Positions 17,227-25,855 of a stretch of DNA of 64,000 bases are shown here, piece after piece. The position numbers and the translations under genes are program-made. How positions within the stretch are numbered: position 1 is the first letter of the stretch; every line of letters begins with the position of its first letter. The notes under the pieces were generated by a model. That model did not search any database, was not told the origin of the DNA, and saw nothing but the letters and a program-made list of their open reading frames with translations. Origin of the DNA: Lentzea tibetensis (GTDB taxonomy: Bacteria > Actinomycetota > Actinomycetes > Mycobacteriales > Pseudonocardiaceae); assembly GCF_007845675.1 (NCBI RefSeq), contig NZ_VOBR01000006.1, positions 248,001 through 312,000 on the forward strand, written 5' to 3'.

Positions 17227-17256
17227 CCGCGGGCCGGAGGTCCGACCGGCCCGCGG
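17227..17256. terminator. GC-rich hairpin between convergent genes
   Basis: CCGCGGGCCGG (17227-17237) pairs with CCGGCCCGCGG (17246-17256) over an 8-base loop. It lies between the VOC stop and the stop of the convergent anti-sigma-like gene, consistent with a two-way terminator. Confidence 0.7.
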
Positions 17257-17264
17257 CCGCGAGC

Positions 17265-17774
17265 TCAGGTGTTGTCCACCTGAGCAGCCACTAATTCACG
17301 CTTGTCCGTCCCCATGACGGCAACGCCCGTGACGTCACGAGCGTCCACCACGGCCGCGGCGGGCAGGGTGACGCTCCGGTCGTGCGAGAGCCAGCTGCCC
17401 GCGGTGATGGTGCGGCCGTCCTTGGTGCGCACGACCAGCCAGCACTTCTCGCCGTCGGTGATGCCGTCGACGGTGGCGACCAGGCGGACGCCGCCGTCGG
17501 TGTTCGTCATCTGGACCGACATCCGCGCTCCACCGGCGGTGCCGCCCTCGAACAGGTGGGTGCTGTCGCCACCCAGTCCCTGTCCAACGAACACCCCTCC
17601 GGCGAGTGTCGCCGCGATGAGTGTCGCCGTGACCGCGGCGGCGAGCCTGCCACGACGGCGGACGGCACGCGTGCGCTCAGCGCGCACCGTGCCCAGAGTC
17701 CGCTGCAGCAGCAGGTCAGCCTCCGGCGGCGGCCCTTCCATGAAGGCCTCCGGCGGTATTTCTTCCGTCAGCAT
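17265..17774 (-). CDS. Truncated RskA-like anti-sigma paralogue lacking the zinc finger
   Basis: A 169-residue protein that matches the second half of the anti-sigma factor at 13646-14359. The juxtamembrane motif is shared (PPEAFMEGPPPEADLLLQRT here, PPEAMLDGPPEGGDLLLQRT there), followed by one membrane segment (LAAAVTATLIAATLAGGVFV) and an extracytoplasmic domain with GEKCWLVVRTKDGRTITAGSW. The N-terminal HC2 zinc finger is absent and no sigma gene adjoins it. It could be a decayed duplicate, or a free extracytoplasmic sensor that interferes with the intact anti-sigma. Confidence 0.75.
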   Translation of the reverse strand: MLTEEIPPEAFMEGPPPEADLLLQRTLGTVRAERTRAVRRRGRLAAAVTATLIAATLAGGVFVGQGLGGDSTHLFEGGTAGGARMSVQMTNTDGGVRLVATVDGITDGEKCWLVVRTKDGRTITAGSWLSHDRSVTLPAAAVVDARDVTGVAVMGTDKRELVAAQVDNT

Positions 17775-17926
17775 GTGTCGATCTCGGTTCAGCTCGTTGG
17801 AATCAGTGGCGGTGTGGCCGCCACCTTCAAAACGGAACCCGCCGTTAGTTGGTTCAACCGGCGCACAGGGAAGATCGCCGGATCACACAAGACGGTTGAC
17901 CAGGGCAGCAGGACGGTCGTAGCGTC

Positions 17927-17943
17927 TCGTATATGATGTACGA
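17927..17943. promoter_or_regulatory. Near-perfect 17-bp palindrome over the GntR start
   Basis: TCGTATATGATGTACGA reads as TCGTAyATsATrTACGA in both directions, with the two arms differing at two pairs. It includes both candidate start codons (17933, 17936) of the downstream GntR gene, so binding would block initiation. Autoregulation is the simplest reading. Confidence 0.65.
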
Positions 17944-18583
17944 CCGGGTTGGCGCACCTCCCGCGTCTAGGACCGACTTTGTTCTGGAATCGATCAAAGA
18001 AGCGATACTGAACGGAACTCTGCCGCCCGGACAGGCCCTTGTTGAATCCGAACTGGCCACTTCCCTGGGCGTGTCCAAGACCCCGGTGCGGGAGGCGTTG
18101 AAGACGCTCGCCGGTTCCGGGCTCGTGATGATGTCGCCATACAAAGGCGCGTCCGTGCGCACGGTCGACGCCGCGATGGCCAACTCCGTGTACGACGTGC
18201 GGATGCTGATGGAGCCCGAGGCGCTGCGCCGGGCGATCATGCTGAAAGCGTCGTTCAGCCACGCCCGCGAGACGCTCACGCAGCCGCGCACGGACCTCGC
18301 GAAACTGAGTCTGGCCAACAGGTCCTTCCACCGCGCCCTGTACGTCGGGTGCGGCAACCCGCTGATGATCAGCATCCTGGACGGGCTGCGGGACCAGGCC
18401 GCGCTGATCACCGTCGCCGGCTGGGGCATCTGCCCCACGTGGGACGACGAAGCCGCCGAGCACCACGCCATCCTCGCCGCCGCCGAGCAGGGCAAGAGCG
18501 ACCTCGCGGCCGAACTGCTCCGCTCGCACATCCAGACCTTCGCCGACCGAGTGATCGAGGAGCTTCCCCATGGCATTCGATGA
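17933..18583 (+). CDS. GntR/FadR-family regulator of the sugar-acid operon
   Basis: A 216-residue FCD-type GntR protein. The winged helix is FVLESIKEAILNGTLPPGQA with ELATSLGVSKTPVREALKTL; the C-terminal FCD domain has NRSFHRALYVGCGNP and EHHAILAAAEQG. There is no ribosome binding site close to the ATG at 17933, and the operator palindrome covers it, so translation may be leaderless. It overlaps the next gene by 14 bp. FCD-GntR regulators commonly respond to sugar acids, which fits the dehydratase genes that follow. Confidence 0.9.
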   Translation: MMYDRVGAPPASRTDFVLESIKEAILNGTLPPGQALVESELATSLGVSKTPVREALKTLAGSGLVMMSPYKGASVRTVDAAMANSVYDVRMLMEPEALRRAIMLKASFSHARETLTQPRTDLAKLSLANRSFHRALYVGCGNPLMISILDGLRDQAALITVAGWGICPTWDDEAAEHHAILAAAEQGKSDLAAELLRSHIQTFADRVIEELPHGIR

Positions 18584-19475
18584 CGTCTCCGCCCAGCTCG
18601 CCGGAGTCGTGGCCATCACCGTCACGCCCTTCGCGGAGGACGGGACCATCGACGAGAAGGCGTACGGCGCGATCGTCGAACGGATGGTGGACGGCGGCGT
18701 CGGCGTCGTCACGCCGAACGGCAACACCAGCGAGTTCTACCAACTGTCCGAGGCTGAGCAGCAGCGGTCCGTCAAGGTCACGCTGGAGGCCGTCGGCAAC
18801 CGGGCCGCGGTCGTCGTCGGTGTGGGCCACGACCCGGAGTCGGCCGTCCGCGCCGCGCGGTTCGCGGACGAGGCCGGTGCGCAGGGCATCATGATCCACC
18901 AGCCGGTGAACCCGTACGTGGCTCTCGACGGGTGGGTCGAGTACCACCGGCAGATCGCGCTGACCGTGCCCGAGCTGTCCGTCATCCTCTACGTGCGCAA
19001 CCCGCGCATCGGCGGCGCGCAGATCGCCGCGTTGAAGGAAGCGTGCCCGAACGTCGTCGGGGTCAAGTACGCGGTGCCGGACCCGGTGCGCTTCGCGTCC
19101 GTCGCCCGTGACGCCGGGCTCGACGACTTCACCTGGGTCGCCGGCCTCGCCGAGCTGTCCGCGCCCGGCTACTTCGCGACCGGCGCGACCGGGTTCACGT
19201 CCGGTCTCGCGAACGTCAGCCCGGAGATCTCGGTGCAGATCTTCAACTCGCTCAAGGCGGGCGAGTTCGCCGCGGCCATGGTGTTGTGGGAGCTGATCCG
19301 GCCGTTCGAGGAGATGCGGGCGGCCAACGAGTCCGCGAACAACGTCGCCGTCGTCAAGGAAGCGCTCGCACAGCTGGGCCTGTGCCGGCGCGACGTCCGT
19401 CCGCCCAGCCATCCGCTCACCGAGGTCGAGCGCGCGAAGGTCGGTGACGTGGTCAAGTCTTGGGGTCTGAAGTGA
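18570..19475 (+). CDS. DHDPS-family enzyme, likely 2-keto-3-deoxy sugar-acid dehydratase/aldolase
   Basis: A 301-residue TIM-barrel lyase of the dihydrodipicolinate synthase/N-acetylneuraminate lyase family. It has VTPNGNTSEFYQLSEAE in place of the usual GTTGE region, the catalytic Tyr in ILYVRNP and the Schiff-base Lys in NVVGVKYAVPD. Relatives include 5-dehydro-4-deoxyglucarate dehydratase and L-2-keto-3-deoxyarabonate dehydratase. True DHDPS is unlikely because the gene lies in an operon with a GntR regulator and a sugar-acid dehydratase. It would use the 2-keto-3-deoxy acid made by the next gene product. Its stop overlaps that gene's GTG. Confidence 0.85.
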   Translation: MAFDDVSAQLAGVVAITVTPFAEDGTIDEKAYGAIVERMVDGGVGVVTPNGNTSEFYQLSEAEQQRSVKVTLEAVGNRAAVVVGVGHDPESAVRAARFADEAGAQGIMIHQPVNPYVALDGWVEYHRQIALTVPELSVILYVRNPRIGGAQIAALKEACPNVVGVKYAVPDPVRFASVARDAGLDDFTWVAGLAELSAPGYFATGATGFTSGLANVSPEISVQIFNSLKAGEFAAAMVLWELIRPFEEMRAANESANNVAVVKEALAQLGLCRRDVRPPSHPLTEVERAKVGDVVKSWGLK

Positions 19476-21181
19476 AACCGTTGAGAAGCGCGCAGTGGTT
19501 CGAAGGCGAGGCGCTGCGCAACTTCAGCCACCGCGCACGGGCGCGGCAGCTGGGCCTGAACGCCGAGGAGCACATCGGCAAGCCGGTGATCGCCATCCTC
19601 AACACGTGGAGCGGCATCAACCCGTGCCACATGCACCTGCGGGAACGCGCCGAGCAGGTCTCGCGCGGCGTGTGGCAGGCCGGTGGCGTGCCGATGGAGT
19701 TCCCGGTGTCGACGCTGTCGGAGACCTACCAGAAGCCGACGCCGATGATGTACCGCAACATGCTCGCGATGGAGACGGAGGAGATCCTCCGCTCCTACCC
19801 GGTCGACGGCGCGGTGCTGATGGGCGGCTGCGACAAGTCGACGCCCGCGTTGCTGATGGGCGCGGCCTCCGCGGACCTGCCGGCGATCTTCGTGCCGGCC
19901 GGGCCGATGCTGCGCGGCAACTGGCGCAACCAGAAGCTGGCCAGCGGCACGGACATGTGGCGGTTCTGGGACGACAAGCGCGCGGGCGTGATCGGCGAGA
20001 CGGAGTGGAACGAGATCGAGTCCGGTCTCGCCCGCTCCCCCGGTACGTGCATGACGATGGGCACCGCGTCCACGATGACGTCCGCCGCCGAGGCGCTCGG
20101 GCTGACGCTGCCCGGTGCGTCGTCGATCCCGGCCGTCGACTCGGCGCACCACCGGATGGCGGCCGCGAGCGGCATGCGGATCGTCGAGATGGTCCGCGAG
20201 GACCTGACGATGTCGCGGATCCTCAGCGCGGAGGCCTACGAGGACGCCGTGACGACCGTGCTCGCGATCGGCGGCTCGACGAACTCGCTCATCCACCTCG
20301 TCGCGATGGCCGGACGCAGCCAGCTCCCGCTGTCGCTGGACGACTTCGACCGCCTCGCGCGCACCACGCCCGTGCTCGCCTCGGTGCAGCCCGCCGGGAA
20401 GTACCTGATGGAGGACTTCTACTACGCGGGCGGACTGCGCGGCCTGTTCTCCCGGCTGCGCGAGTCGCTGCACCTGGACCGGGTCACGGTCACCGGCCGC
20501 ACGTTCGGCGAGGAGCTCGAGGGCGCGGCGGTGTTCGACGACGACGTGATCCGGCCGCTGGACAACCCGGTCGCACCGGAGGGCGGGCTCGCCGTGCTGC
20601 GCGGCAACCTGGCTCCGGACGGCGCGGTCATCAAGTACGTGGCCGCGGATCCCGCGCTGTGGAAGCACTCCGGCCCGGCCGTGGTGTTCCACGGCTACAA
20701 GGACCTGCAGCAGCGGATCAACTCCGCCGACCTGGAGATCACCCGCGACTCGGTGATCGTGCTCGCCGGCGGCGGGCCGAAGGGCGGTCCGGGCATGCCC
20801 GAGTACGGCATGCTGCCGATCCCGGACAAGCTGCTCAAACAGGGCGTGCGCGACATGGTGCGCGTCTCGGACGCCAGGATGAGCGGAACCTCTTACGGCG
20901 CCTGCGTTCTGCACGTCGCACCCGAGGCGCACGTCGGCGGGCCGCTGGCGCTGGTGCGCGACGGCGACATGGTCACGCTCGACGTCGAGGCGCGCGTGCT
21001 GAGCGTCGAGGTGTCCGACGACGAGCTCGCGAAGCGCCGTTCCGAGTGGACTCCGCCCGAGTCGAAGTTCGAACGCGGCTACGGAGCCCTGTACTACGAG
21101 CACATCACGCAGGCGAACGAGGGCTGCGACTTCGAGTTCCTCTCGCGTCCCGGCACCAACCCGGAGCCGAACGCCCTGTAG
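19472..21181 (+). CDS. IlvD/Edd-family sugar-acid dehydratase
   Basis: A 569-residue iron-sulfur dehydratase. The GTG at 19472 overlaps the previous stop. Cluster-ligand cysteines are visible in GINPCHMHLRE, LMGGCDKSTPALLMG and SPGTCMTMGTASTMTSAAEA. The family includes dihydroxyacid dehydratase and pentonate/hexonate dehydratases; FSHRARARQLG at the N-terminus and the pairing with a DHDPS-like enzyme point to an L-arabonate, D-xylonate or galactonate-type dehydratase. It would turn an aldonic acid into the 2-keto-3-deoxy acid. No semialdehyde dehydrogenase follows; the operon ends at a hairpin. Confidence 0.9.
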   Translation: MKPLRSAQWFEGEALRNFSHRARARQLGLNAEEHIGKPVIAILNTWSGINPCHMHLRERAEQVSRGVWQAGGVPMEFPVSTLSETYQKPTPMMYRNMLAMETEEILRSYPVDGAVLMGGCDKSTPALLMGAASADLPAIFVPAGPMLRGNWRNQKLASGTDMWRFWDDKRAGVIGETEWNEIESGLARSPGTCMTMGTASTMTSAAEALGLTLPGASSIPAVDSAHHRMAAASGMRIVEMVREDLTMSRILSAEAYEDAVTTVLAIGGSTNSLIHLVAMAGRSQLPLSLDDFDRLARTTPVLASVQPAGKYLMEDFYYAGGLRGLFSRLRESLHLDRVTVTGRTFGEELEGAAVFDDDVIRPLDNPVAPEGGLAVLRGNLAPDGAVIKYVAADPALWKHSGPAVVFHGYKDLQQRINSADLEITRDSVIVLAGGGPKGGPGMPEYGMLPIPDKLLKQGVRDMVRVSDARMSGTSYGACVLHVAPEAHVGGPLALVRDGDMVTLDVEARVLSVEVSDDELAKRRSEWTPPESKFERGYGALYYEHITQANEGCDFEFLSRPGTNPEPNAL

Positions 21182-21190
21182 TGCCAATGG

Positions 21191-21223
21191 GAAGGCCCCG
21201 GTCCGATGTGGACCGGGGCCTTC
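21191..21223 (+). terminator. Rho-independent terminator after the sugar-acid operon
   Basis: GAAGGCCCCGGTCC (21191-21204) pairs with GGACCGGGGCCTTC (21210-21223) over a 5-base loop, and is followed by TTCTTAT. The 14-bp stem is perfect and begins about 10 bp after the dehydratase stop. Confidence 0.9.
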
Positions 21224-21287
21224 TTCTTATCGGTTCTGGTGTGGACCGGCCTAGCGCCGCCGCAATTCCGGGCCACACCAGACCCGT

Positions 21288-23363
21288 CTAGTTCAGCGCC
21301 ACCCTGAGAATCTTGGTGTTGCTGTTGCCCGCGGTGGAGTCCTTGTCACCGTTGGACGTGGTGACCCACAGCGAACCGTCCGGCGCGGGCTCCGGAGTGC
21401 GGAGACGGCCGTACGTGCCCTCGAAGTGCGCCGTGGTGGCGCCGACGCTCGAACCGCTGATCGTCATGCGGTACAGGCGCTCACCGCGCAGCGCGGCGAG
21501 GAACAGCACGTCGTTGACGATCGCGAGACCCGACGGCGACGCCGAGCTCGTGGAGAAGGTCTTCTTCGGCGCGATGAACCCGCTGCACGAACCCGTGGTG
21601 CCCTCGCAGCCCGGCCAGCCGAAGTTGCCGCCCTTCTGCAGCAGGTTGACCTCGTCCATGGTGCCGTCGCCGAGCTCGGCCTGCCACATGCGGCCCTGCG
21701 AGTCCACGGCGAGGCCCTGGACGTTGCGGTGACCGTAGGTCCACACGTAACGGGCGTTGCCGCCCTCGGCGAAGAACGGGTTGTCCGCGGGCGGCGTGCC
21801 GTCCGGGTTCAGGCGCAGAACCTTGCCGCCCAGGCTTTGCTTGTTCTGGGGGTTGTTCTTGTTCTGGCCGTCACCGGTGCCGGCGTAGAGCTTGCCGTCC
21901 GCGCCGAAGCGCAGGCGGCCGCCGTTGTGGAACTTGTTGCGCGGGATGCCCGTCAGCAGGGTCTCGTAGCCGGAGAGGGAGTTGTTCTCCAGCTTGGCGC
22001 GCACGATCCGGTTGTCGCCGGAGGCCGTGTGGTAGATGTACACGAAGTGGTCGACGGCGAACGTCGGCGACAGCTCGATGCCGAGCAGACCACCCTCACC
22101 GTTCGTGCCGGACACACCGGGAACCTTGCCCAGCGTGGTCTTCTGGCCGGACGGCGTGATCTTCACGATGTCCTGCGCGTCGCGACGCGCGTAGACGCCC
22201 GAGCCGTCCGGCAGGAACGCCAGACCCCACGGCACGTCGTTGTCGGTCGCGATCTGGGTGACCGCACCGACCTGGTCGCCACCGGACTTGGTCTTCACCT
22301 TGACCTCGTTGGACGCGGGACCGGCGTTGCCGACCGCGTCGAACGCCTTGACGGTGAAGGCGTACTCGGTGTTGGCCTTGCGGCCGCCGATGGTGGCGGT
22401 GGTGCCGGTCGAGTCGCCGACCTTGCCCTCACCGGCCGCGTAGACCTCGTACCGGGTCACGCCGATGTTGTCGGTCGCCGCGTCCCACGCCAGCGAGACG
22501 CTGTTCGCGGTCTGCGCCGTGGAACGCAGGTTCTTCGGCGCGGTCGGCGGGATCGGGTCGTCCTGCGCGGGCGGCGTCTTGAACTCCGCCGTGTTGGACG
22601 CCTGCGAGACGTTGCCGGCCGCGTCCCGCGCGTTGACGTAGAAGCCGTAGTTCACGTTCGGCTTCAGGCCCGTCATCACCGTGGTCGTCGAGGTGGCAGG
22701 CACCGACTTCTGGAACTGGCCGAGGTTGTAGATGTCGTACGCGGTGACCGCGACGTTGTCGGTCGCGGGCTTCCAGGTGAGCTTCGCGGAGTCGGACTTG
22801 ATCTCCGATGCCACGAGGTCGGTGGGCGCCGACGGCGGTTCGCCGTCCACCGGACCGGAGTTGCCGAAGACCTGGAACTCTTGCAGTGAGTAGCCGAAGC
22901 CCCCACCGGTCCGGCACCGCGTGGTGCCGTTCATGCGGACGTAGCGGCCACTGCCGGTGACCGTCAGGTCCTCGACACCGCCCTTGCCGTCAGCGGTGGT
23001 GTAGACGCTCGTCCAGTTGGTCTTGTCGGACGAGGTGTCGACCGTGTAGGCCTTCGCGCAGGAGAGGTCCCACTGCAGGCGGACTCGACTGATGTTGACG
23101 TTCGAGCCGAGGTCGACGTAGATCCAGCCGGGGTCGACACCGCCCTTGCTCGACCAGCGCGTGGCCGAGTTGCCGTCCACTGCCATGGCGCCCGCGTACT
23201 GAGCGCCACCCACGACCGAAGTCGTCGTGGGCTTGCCTTGGGACAACAGCGTGTCGGCAGCAGCAGCTTGCGGCGCTGCGGACACGAGTGAGGTCACCGC
23301 CACTGCTAGCGCAGTGGCCAGGATGCCGGACTTGGCCGACAACCGCCGTGAACGGGGTGCCAC
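21288..23363 (-). CDS. Secreted discoidin-FN3-FN3 sugar dehydrogenase (GSDH type)
   Basis: A 691-residue exported protein. A signal peptide (hydrophobic LATALAVAVTSLVSAAP, cleavage near AAAADT) is followed by an F5/8 type C discoidin domain (about 40-170, AVDGNSATRWSSKGG and WIYVDLG), two fibronectin type III domains (about 178-265 and 273-360, each with a LxWxxATDNxxVTxY core), and a six-bladed GSDH propeller (about 370-690, DNDVPWGLAFLPDG, GTNGEGGLLGIELSPTF, HNGGRLRFGADGKLY, TYGHRNVQGLAVD). GSDH enzymes oxidise aldoses with PQQ outside the cell. The accessory domains suggest attachment to polysaccharide. It diverges from an ABC importer operon. Confidence 0.9.
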   Translation of the reverse strand: MAPRSRRLSAKSGILATALAVAVTSLVSAAPQAAAADTLLSQGKPTTTSVVGGAQYAGAMAVDGNSATRWSSKGGVDPGWIYVDLGSNVNISRVRLQWDLSCAKAYTVDTSSDKTNWTSVYTTADGKGGVEDLTVTGSGRYVRMNGTTRCRTGGGFGYSLQEFQVFGNSGPVDGEPPSAPTDLVASEIKSDSAKLTWKPATDNVAVTAYDIYNLGQFQKSVPATSTTTVMTGLKPNVNYGFYVNARDAAGNVSQASNTAEFKTPPAQDDPIPPTAPKNLRSTAQTANSVSLAWDAATDNIGVTRYEVYAAGEGKVGDSTGTTATIGGRKANTEYAFTVKAFDAVGNAGPASNEVKVKTKSGGDQVGAVTQIATDNDVPWGLAFLPDGSGVYARRDAQDIVKITPSGQKTTLGKVPGVSGTNGEGGLLGIELSPTFAVDHFVYIYHTASGDNRIVRAKLENNSLSGYETLLTGIPRNKFHNGGRLRFGADGKLYAGTGDGQNKNNPQNKQSLGGKVLRLNPDGTPPADNPFFAEGGNARYVWTYGHRNVQGLAVDSQGRMWQAELGDGTMDEVNLLQKGGNFGWPGCEGTTGSCSGFIAPKKTFSTSSASPSGLAIVNDVLFLAALRGERLYRMTISGSSVGATTAHFEGTYGRLRTPEPAPDGSLWVTTSNGDKDSTAGNSNTKILRVALN

Positions 23364-23511
23364 AGGAGCCTCCCACTTTCGTCGGGGGATGGGTTGTTGC
23401 GGCGGCCTTGCGTTCGACTGGGAGCGGCGGGCCAGTCATCGGAGGAATGCTCACCTACCTGTTGACCGATCCGGTGATCAGGTGTAGGCATTCGACCGTT
23501 ACAGAAAAACC

Positions 23512-23523
23512 GTAAACGTTTTC
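23512..23523 (+). promoter_or_regulatory. LacI-type operator candidate before the ABC importer
   Basis: GTAAACGTTTTC contains the palindrome AAACGTTT (23514-23521) with the central CG typical of LacI/GalR operators. It is 36 bp upstream of the solute-binding protein start, and a LacI regulator closes the same gene cluster. Confidence 0.5.
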
Positions 23524-23558
23524 GAGCGCCAGGTCCAGAGTCAGTTAGGGAGCCCCAG

Positions 23559-24767
23559 ATGCGCTGGACAAGGAAGTTACAGCTCGTCATCCCAGCCCTG
23601 CTAGTCGCGACCTCCGCCTGTGGCGCGCCCGCAGGCGCGCCTGCTCAGGGGACACCGACGAACGTCCCGGACAAACCGTCCAAGCCGGTCGAGCTCAACG
23701 TGCTGGACGTGGCCGGGAACCTGCAGCTCACCCAGGGCATGATCGACGAGTTCGTCAAGAACAACCCCGACGTCGTCAGCAAGGTCAACTACACCAAGGC
23801 GACCGCGCCGGACATGCCGGGCAAGCTCAAGGCGGAGCAGAACGCCGGTCAGTCCCAGACGCACCTGGTGCTCACCGGCACCGACGGTCTGGCGGCTGTC
23901 GTCGAGCAGAAGCTCGTGATGAACCTGCTGCCGGACTACTCGGCGAAGTTCCCGAACCTCGAGTCCAACTACCTGCCCGCGGCGGCGGCGATGCAGAAGC
24001 TGGCCGAGAACCAGGGCATCACGGTCACCTACTACCCGGCGGGCCCGCTGCTGGAGTACGACCCGGCGAAGGTCCCGAATCCTCCGACCACTCCGCAGGA
24101 GCTCCTGGAGTGGGCGAAGGCCAACCCGAAGAAGTTCCAGTACGCCAAGCCGGCGAACTCCGGTCCCGGCCGGACGTTCCTCATGGGACTGCCGTACATC
24201 CTCGGTGACAAGGACCCCAAGGACCCGGTCAACGGCTGGGAGAAGACCTGGGCGTACCTGAAGGACCTGGGTCAGTACGTCGACTACTACCCCGGCGGCA
24301 CCACCGACACGATGAAGAACCTCGCGAACGGGACGTCCACGATCGTCGCGTCGACGACCGGCTGGGACATCAACCCGCGCGTGCTCGGCACCGTGCCGGA
24401 GGGCATGAAGATCAGCACGTTCAAGGGCTTCCACTGGGTGACCGACGCGCACTACGCGGTCGTCCCGAAGGGTGTCTCCGGTGACGTCCTGTCCGCGAAC
24501 CTGGCGCTCATCAAGTTCATGCTGGACCCGAAGCAGCAGGCGAAGGCCTACGACAAGGGCTACTTCTACCCCGGCCCGGCGGTCAAGGACGTCACGCTCG
24601 ACATGGCGCCGCAGGAGTCGAAGGACGCGCTCGCGAAGTTCGGTCGCAGCGAGTACGACAAGCTGATCGAGTCCAACCCGAAGGAAACCTCGCTGCCGGC
24701 GAAGCAACAGGTCGAAGCGTTCCAGAAGTGGGACCGCGAGATCGGAAGCGGGAAGACGAACAAGTGA
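23559..24767 (+). CDS. ABC importer solute-binding lipoprotein
   Basis: A 402-residue extracellular solute-binding protein. It has a lipoprotein signal (KLQLVIPALLVATSAC) with the acylated Cys21, followed by a Pro/Gly linker and a type II periplasmic-binding fold, with VELNVLDVAGN as the first strand and a YYPAGPLLEYDPAKVPNPPT hinge-like motif. It heads an operon with one ATPase and two permeases of the PotABC-like class, which import polyamines, iron, phosphonates or sugars. The ligand cannot be read from the sequence; the LacI regulator and the divergent sugar dehydrogenase favour a carbohydrate or sugar-derived compound. Confidence 0.88.
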   Translation: MRWTRKLQLVIPALLVATSACGAPAGAPAQGTPTNVPDKPSKPVELNVLDVAGNLQLTQGMIDEFVKNNPDVVSKVNYTKATAPDMPGKLKAEQNAGQSQTHLVLTGTDGLAAVVEQKLVMNLLPDYSAKFPNLESNYLPAAAAMQKLAENQGITVTYYPAGPLLEYDPAKVPNPPTTPQELLEWAKANPKKFQYAKPANSGPGRTFLMGLPYILGDKDPKDPVNGWEKTWAYLKDLGQYVDYYPGGTTDTMKNLANGTSTIVASTTGWDINPRVLGTVPEGMKISTFKGFHWVTDAHYAVVPKGVSGDVLSANLALIKFMLDPKQQAKAYDKGYFYPGPAVKDVTLDMAPQESKDALAKFGRSEYDKLIESNPKETSLPAKQQVEAFQKWDREIGSGKTNK

Positions 24768-25855
24768 GCACTGGAGCTGCGCGCTTCGCCGAGCTGCACA
24801 TCGACCACGTGCAGCGGGCTTTCGGCGACACCGTCGCATTGCGCGGTATGGACCTGACGATCAAGGGCGGCGAGTTCATCGCGCTGCTCGGCCCATCTGG
24901 CTGCGGCAAGTCGACAGCGTTGAACTGCCTGGCCGGTCTGCTGCCGCTCACCGGCGGCAAGATCACCATGGACGGCAAGCGCATCGACGACCTGCCGCCG
25001 GAGCGACGCGGCTTCGGCATGGTGTTCCAGAACTACGCGTTGTTCCCGCACATGTCCGTGCGGCGCAACATCGGTTTCGGCCTGTCCATGCGCAAGGTGG
25101 GCAAGACGGAGCTGAACCGGCGGGTGGACGAGGCGATCAAGCTCGTCCAGCTGACCGAGCACGAGCACAAGTTCCCGGCGCAGCTGTCCGGTGGCCAGCA
25201 ACAGCGTGTCGCGATCGCGCGCGCCATCGTCCTCGAGCCACCACTGGTGCTCATGGACGAGCCACTGTCCAACCTGGACGCTTCGCTGCGACTGGAGATG
25301 CGCACCGAGATCAGGCGACTGCACCAGTCGCTCGGCCTGACGACGGTGTACGTCACGCACGACCAGGAGGAGGCGCTGGCTCTCGCCGACCGCCTGGTCG
25401 TGCTGCGCTTGGGCGAGGTGCAGCAGATCGGCTCGCCGGAGGACGTCTACGCACACCCGACGAACGCCTACGTCGCCGGGTTCATGGGCTACCGCAACAT
25501 GTTGCGGGTGACGGTGGAGTCCGTGGACGGCGAGAACGCGGTGGTCACCGGGGAAGGCGTCCGGCTGGCGGGGGTGAACCGCGAGTCGCTGCCGTCGGGC
25601 GCGGCGGCGGTGGCCGCGGTTCGTCCCGAGGACTTCTCACTGGTCGTGCCGAACGCCGCCAGCACCGAGAACACGGTGTCGGCGGTGGTGGAGATCGTCG
25701 AGTACCACGGCCGCGAGCAGGCCGTGGAGGCTCGGCTGCCGTCCGGTGAGCAGTTGCACGTGCGGACGAACAGCAGGCTCGCGCCCGGCGACACCGTGCA
25801 GCTAAGGGTGCCCGTCGAGCGCGTGCTGATCTTTGCCGAGGGGTCGTCCTCATGA
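24764..25855 (+). CDS. ABC importer ATPase (PotA/UgpC-like)
   Basis: A 363-residue ATPase. The GTG at 24764 overlaps the binding-protein stop. Walker A is GPSGCGKST, the Q-loop is GMVFQNYALFPHMSV, the signature is LSGGQQQR, Walker B is PLVLMDEPLSNLDA and the switch His is in VYVTHDQEEAL. A C-terminal TOBE regulatory domain (from about residue 270) is complete. It energises uptake through the two permeases that follow; the stop overlaps the next start (ATGA). Confidence 0.95.
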   Translation: MSTGAARFAELHIDHVQRAFGDTVALRGMDLTIKGGEFIALLGPSGCGKSTALNCLAGLLPLTGGKITMDGKRIDDLPPERRGFGMVFQNYALFPHMSVRRNIGFGLSMRKVGKTELNRRVDEAIKLVQLTEHEHKFPAQLSGGQQQRVAIARAIVLEPPLVLMDEPLSNLDASLRLEMRTEIRRLHQSLGLTTVYVTHDQEEALALADRLVVLRLGEVQQIGSPEDVYAHPTNAYVAGFMGYRNMLRVTVESVDGENAVVTGEGVRLAGVNRESLPSGAAAVAAVRPEDFSLVVPNAASTENTVSAVVEIVEYHGREQAVEARLPSGEQLHVRTNSRLAPGDTVQLRVPVERVLIFAEGSSS

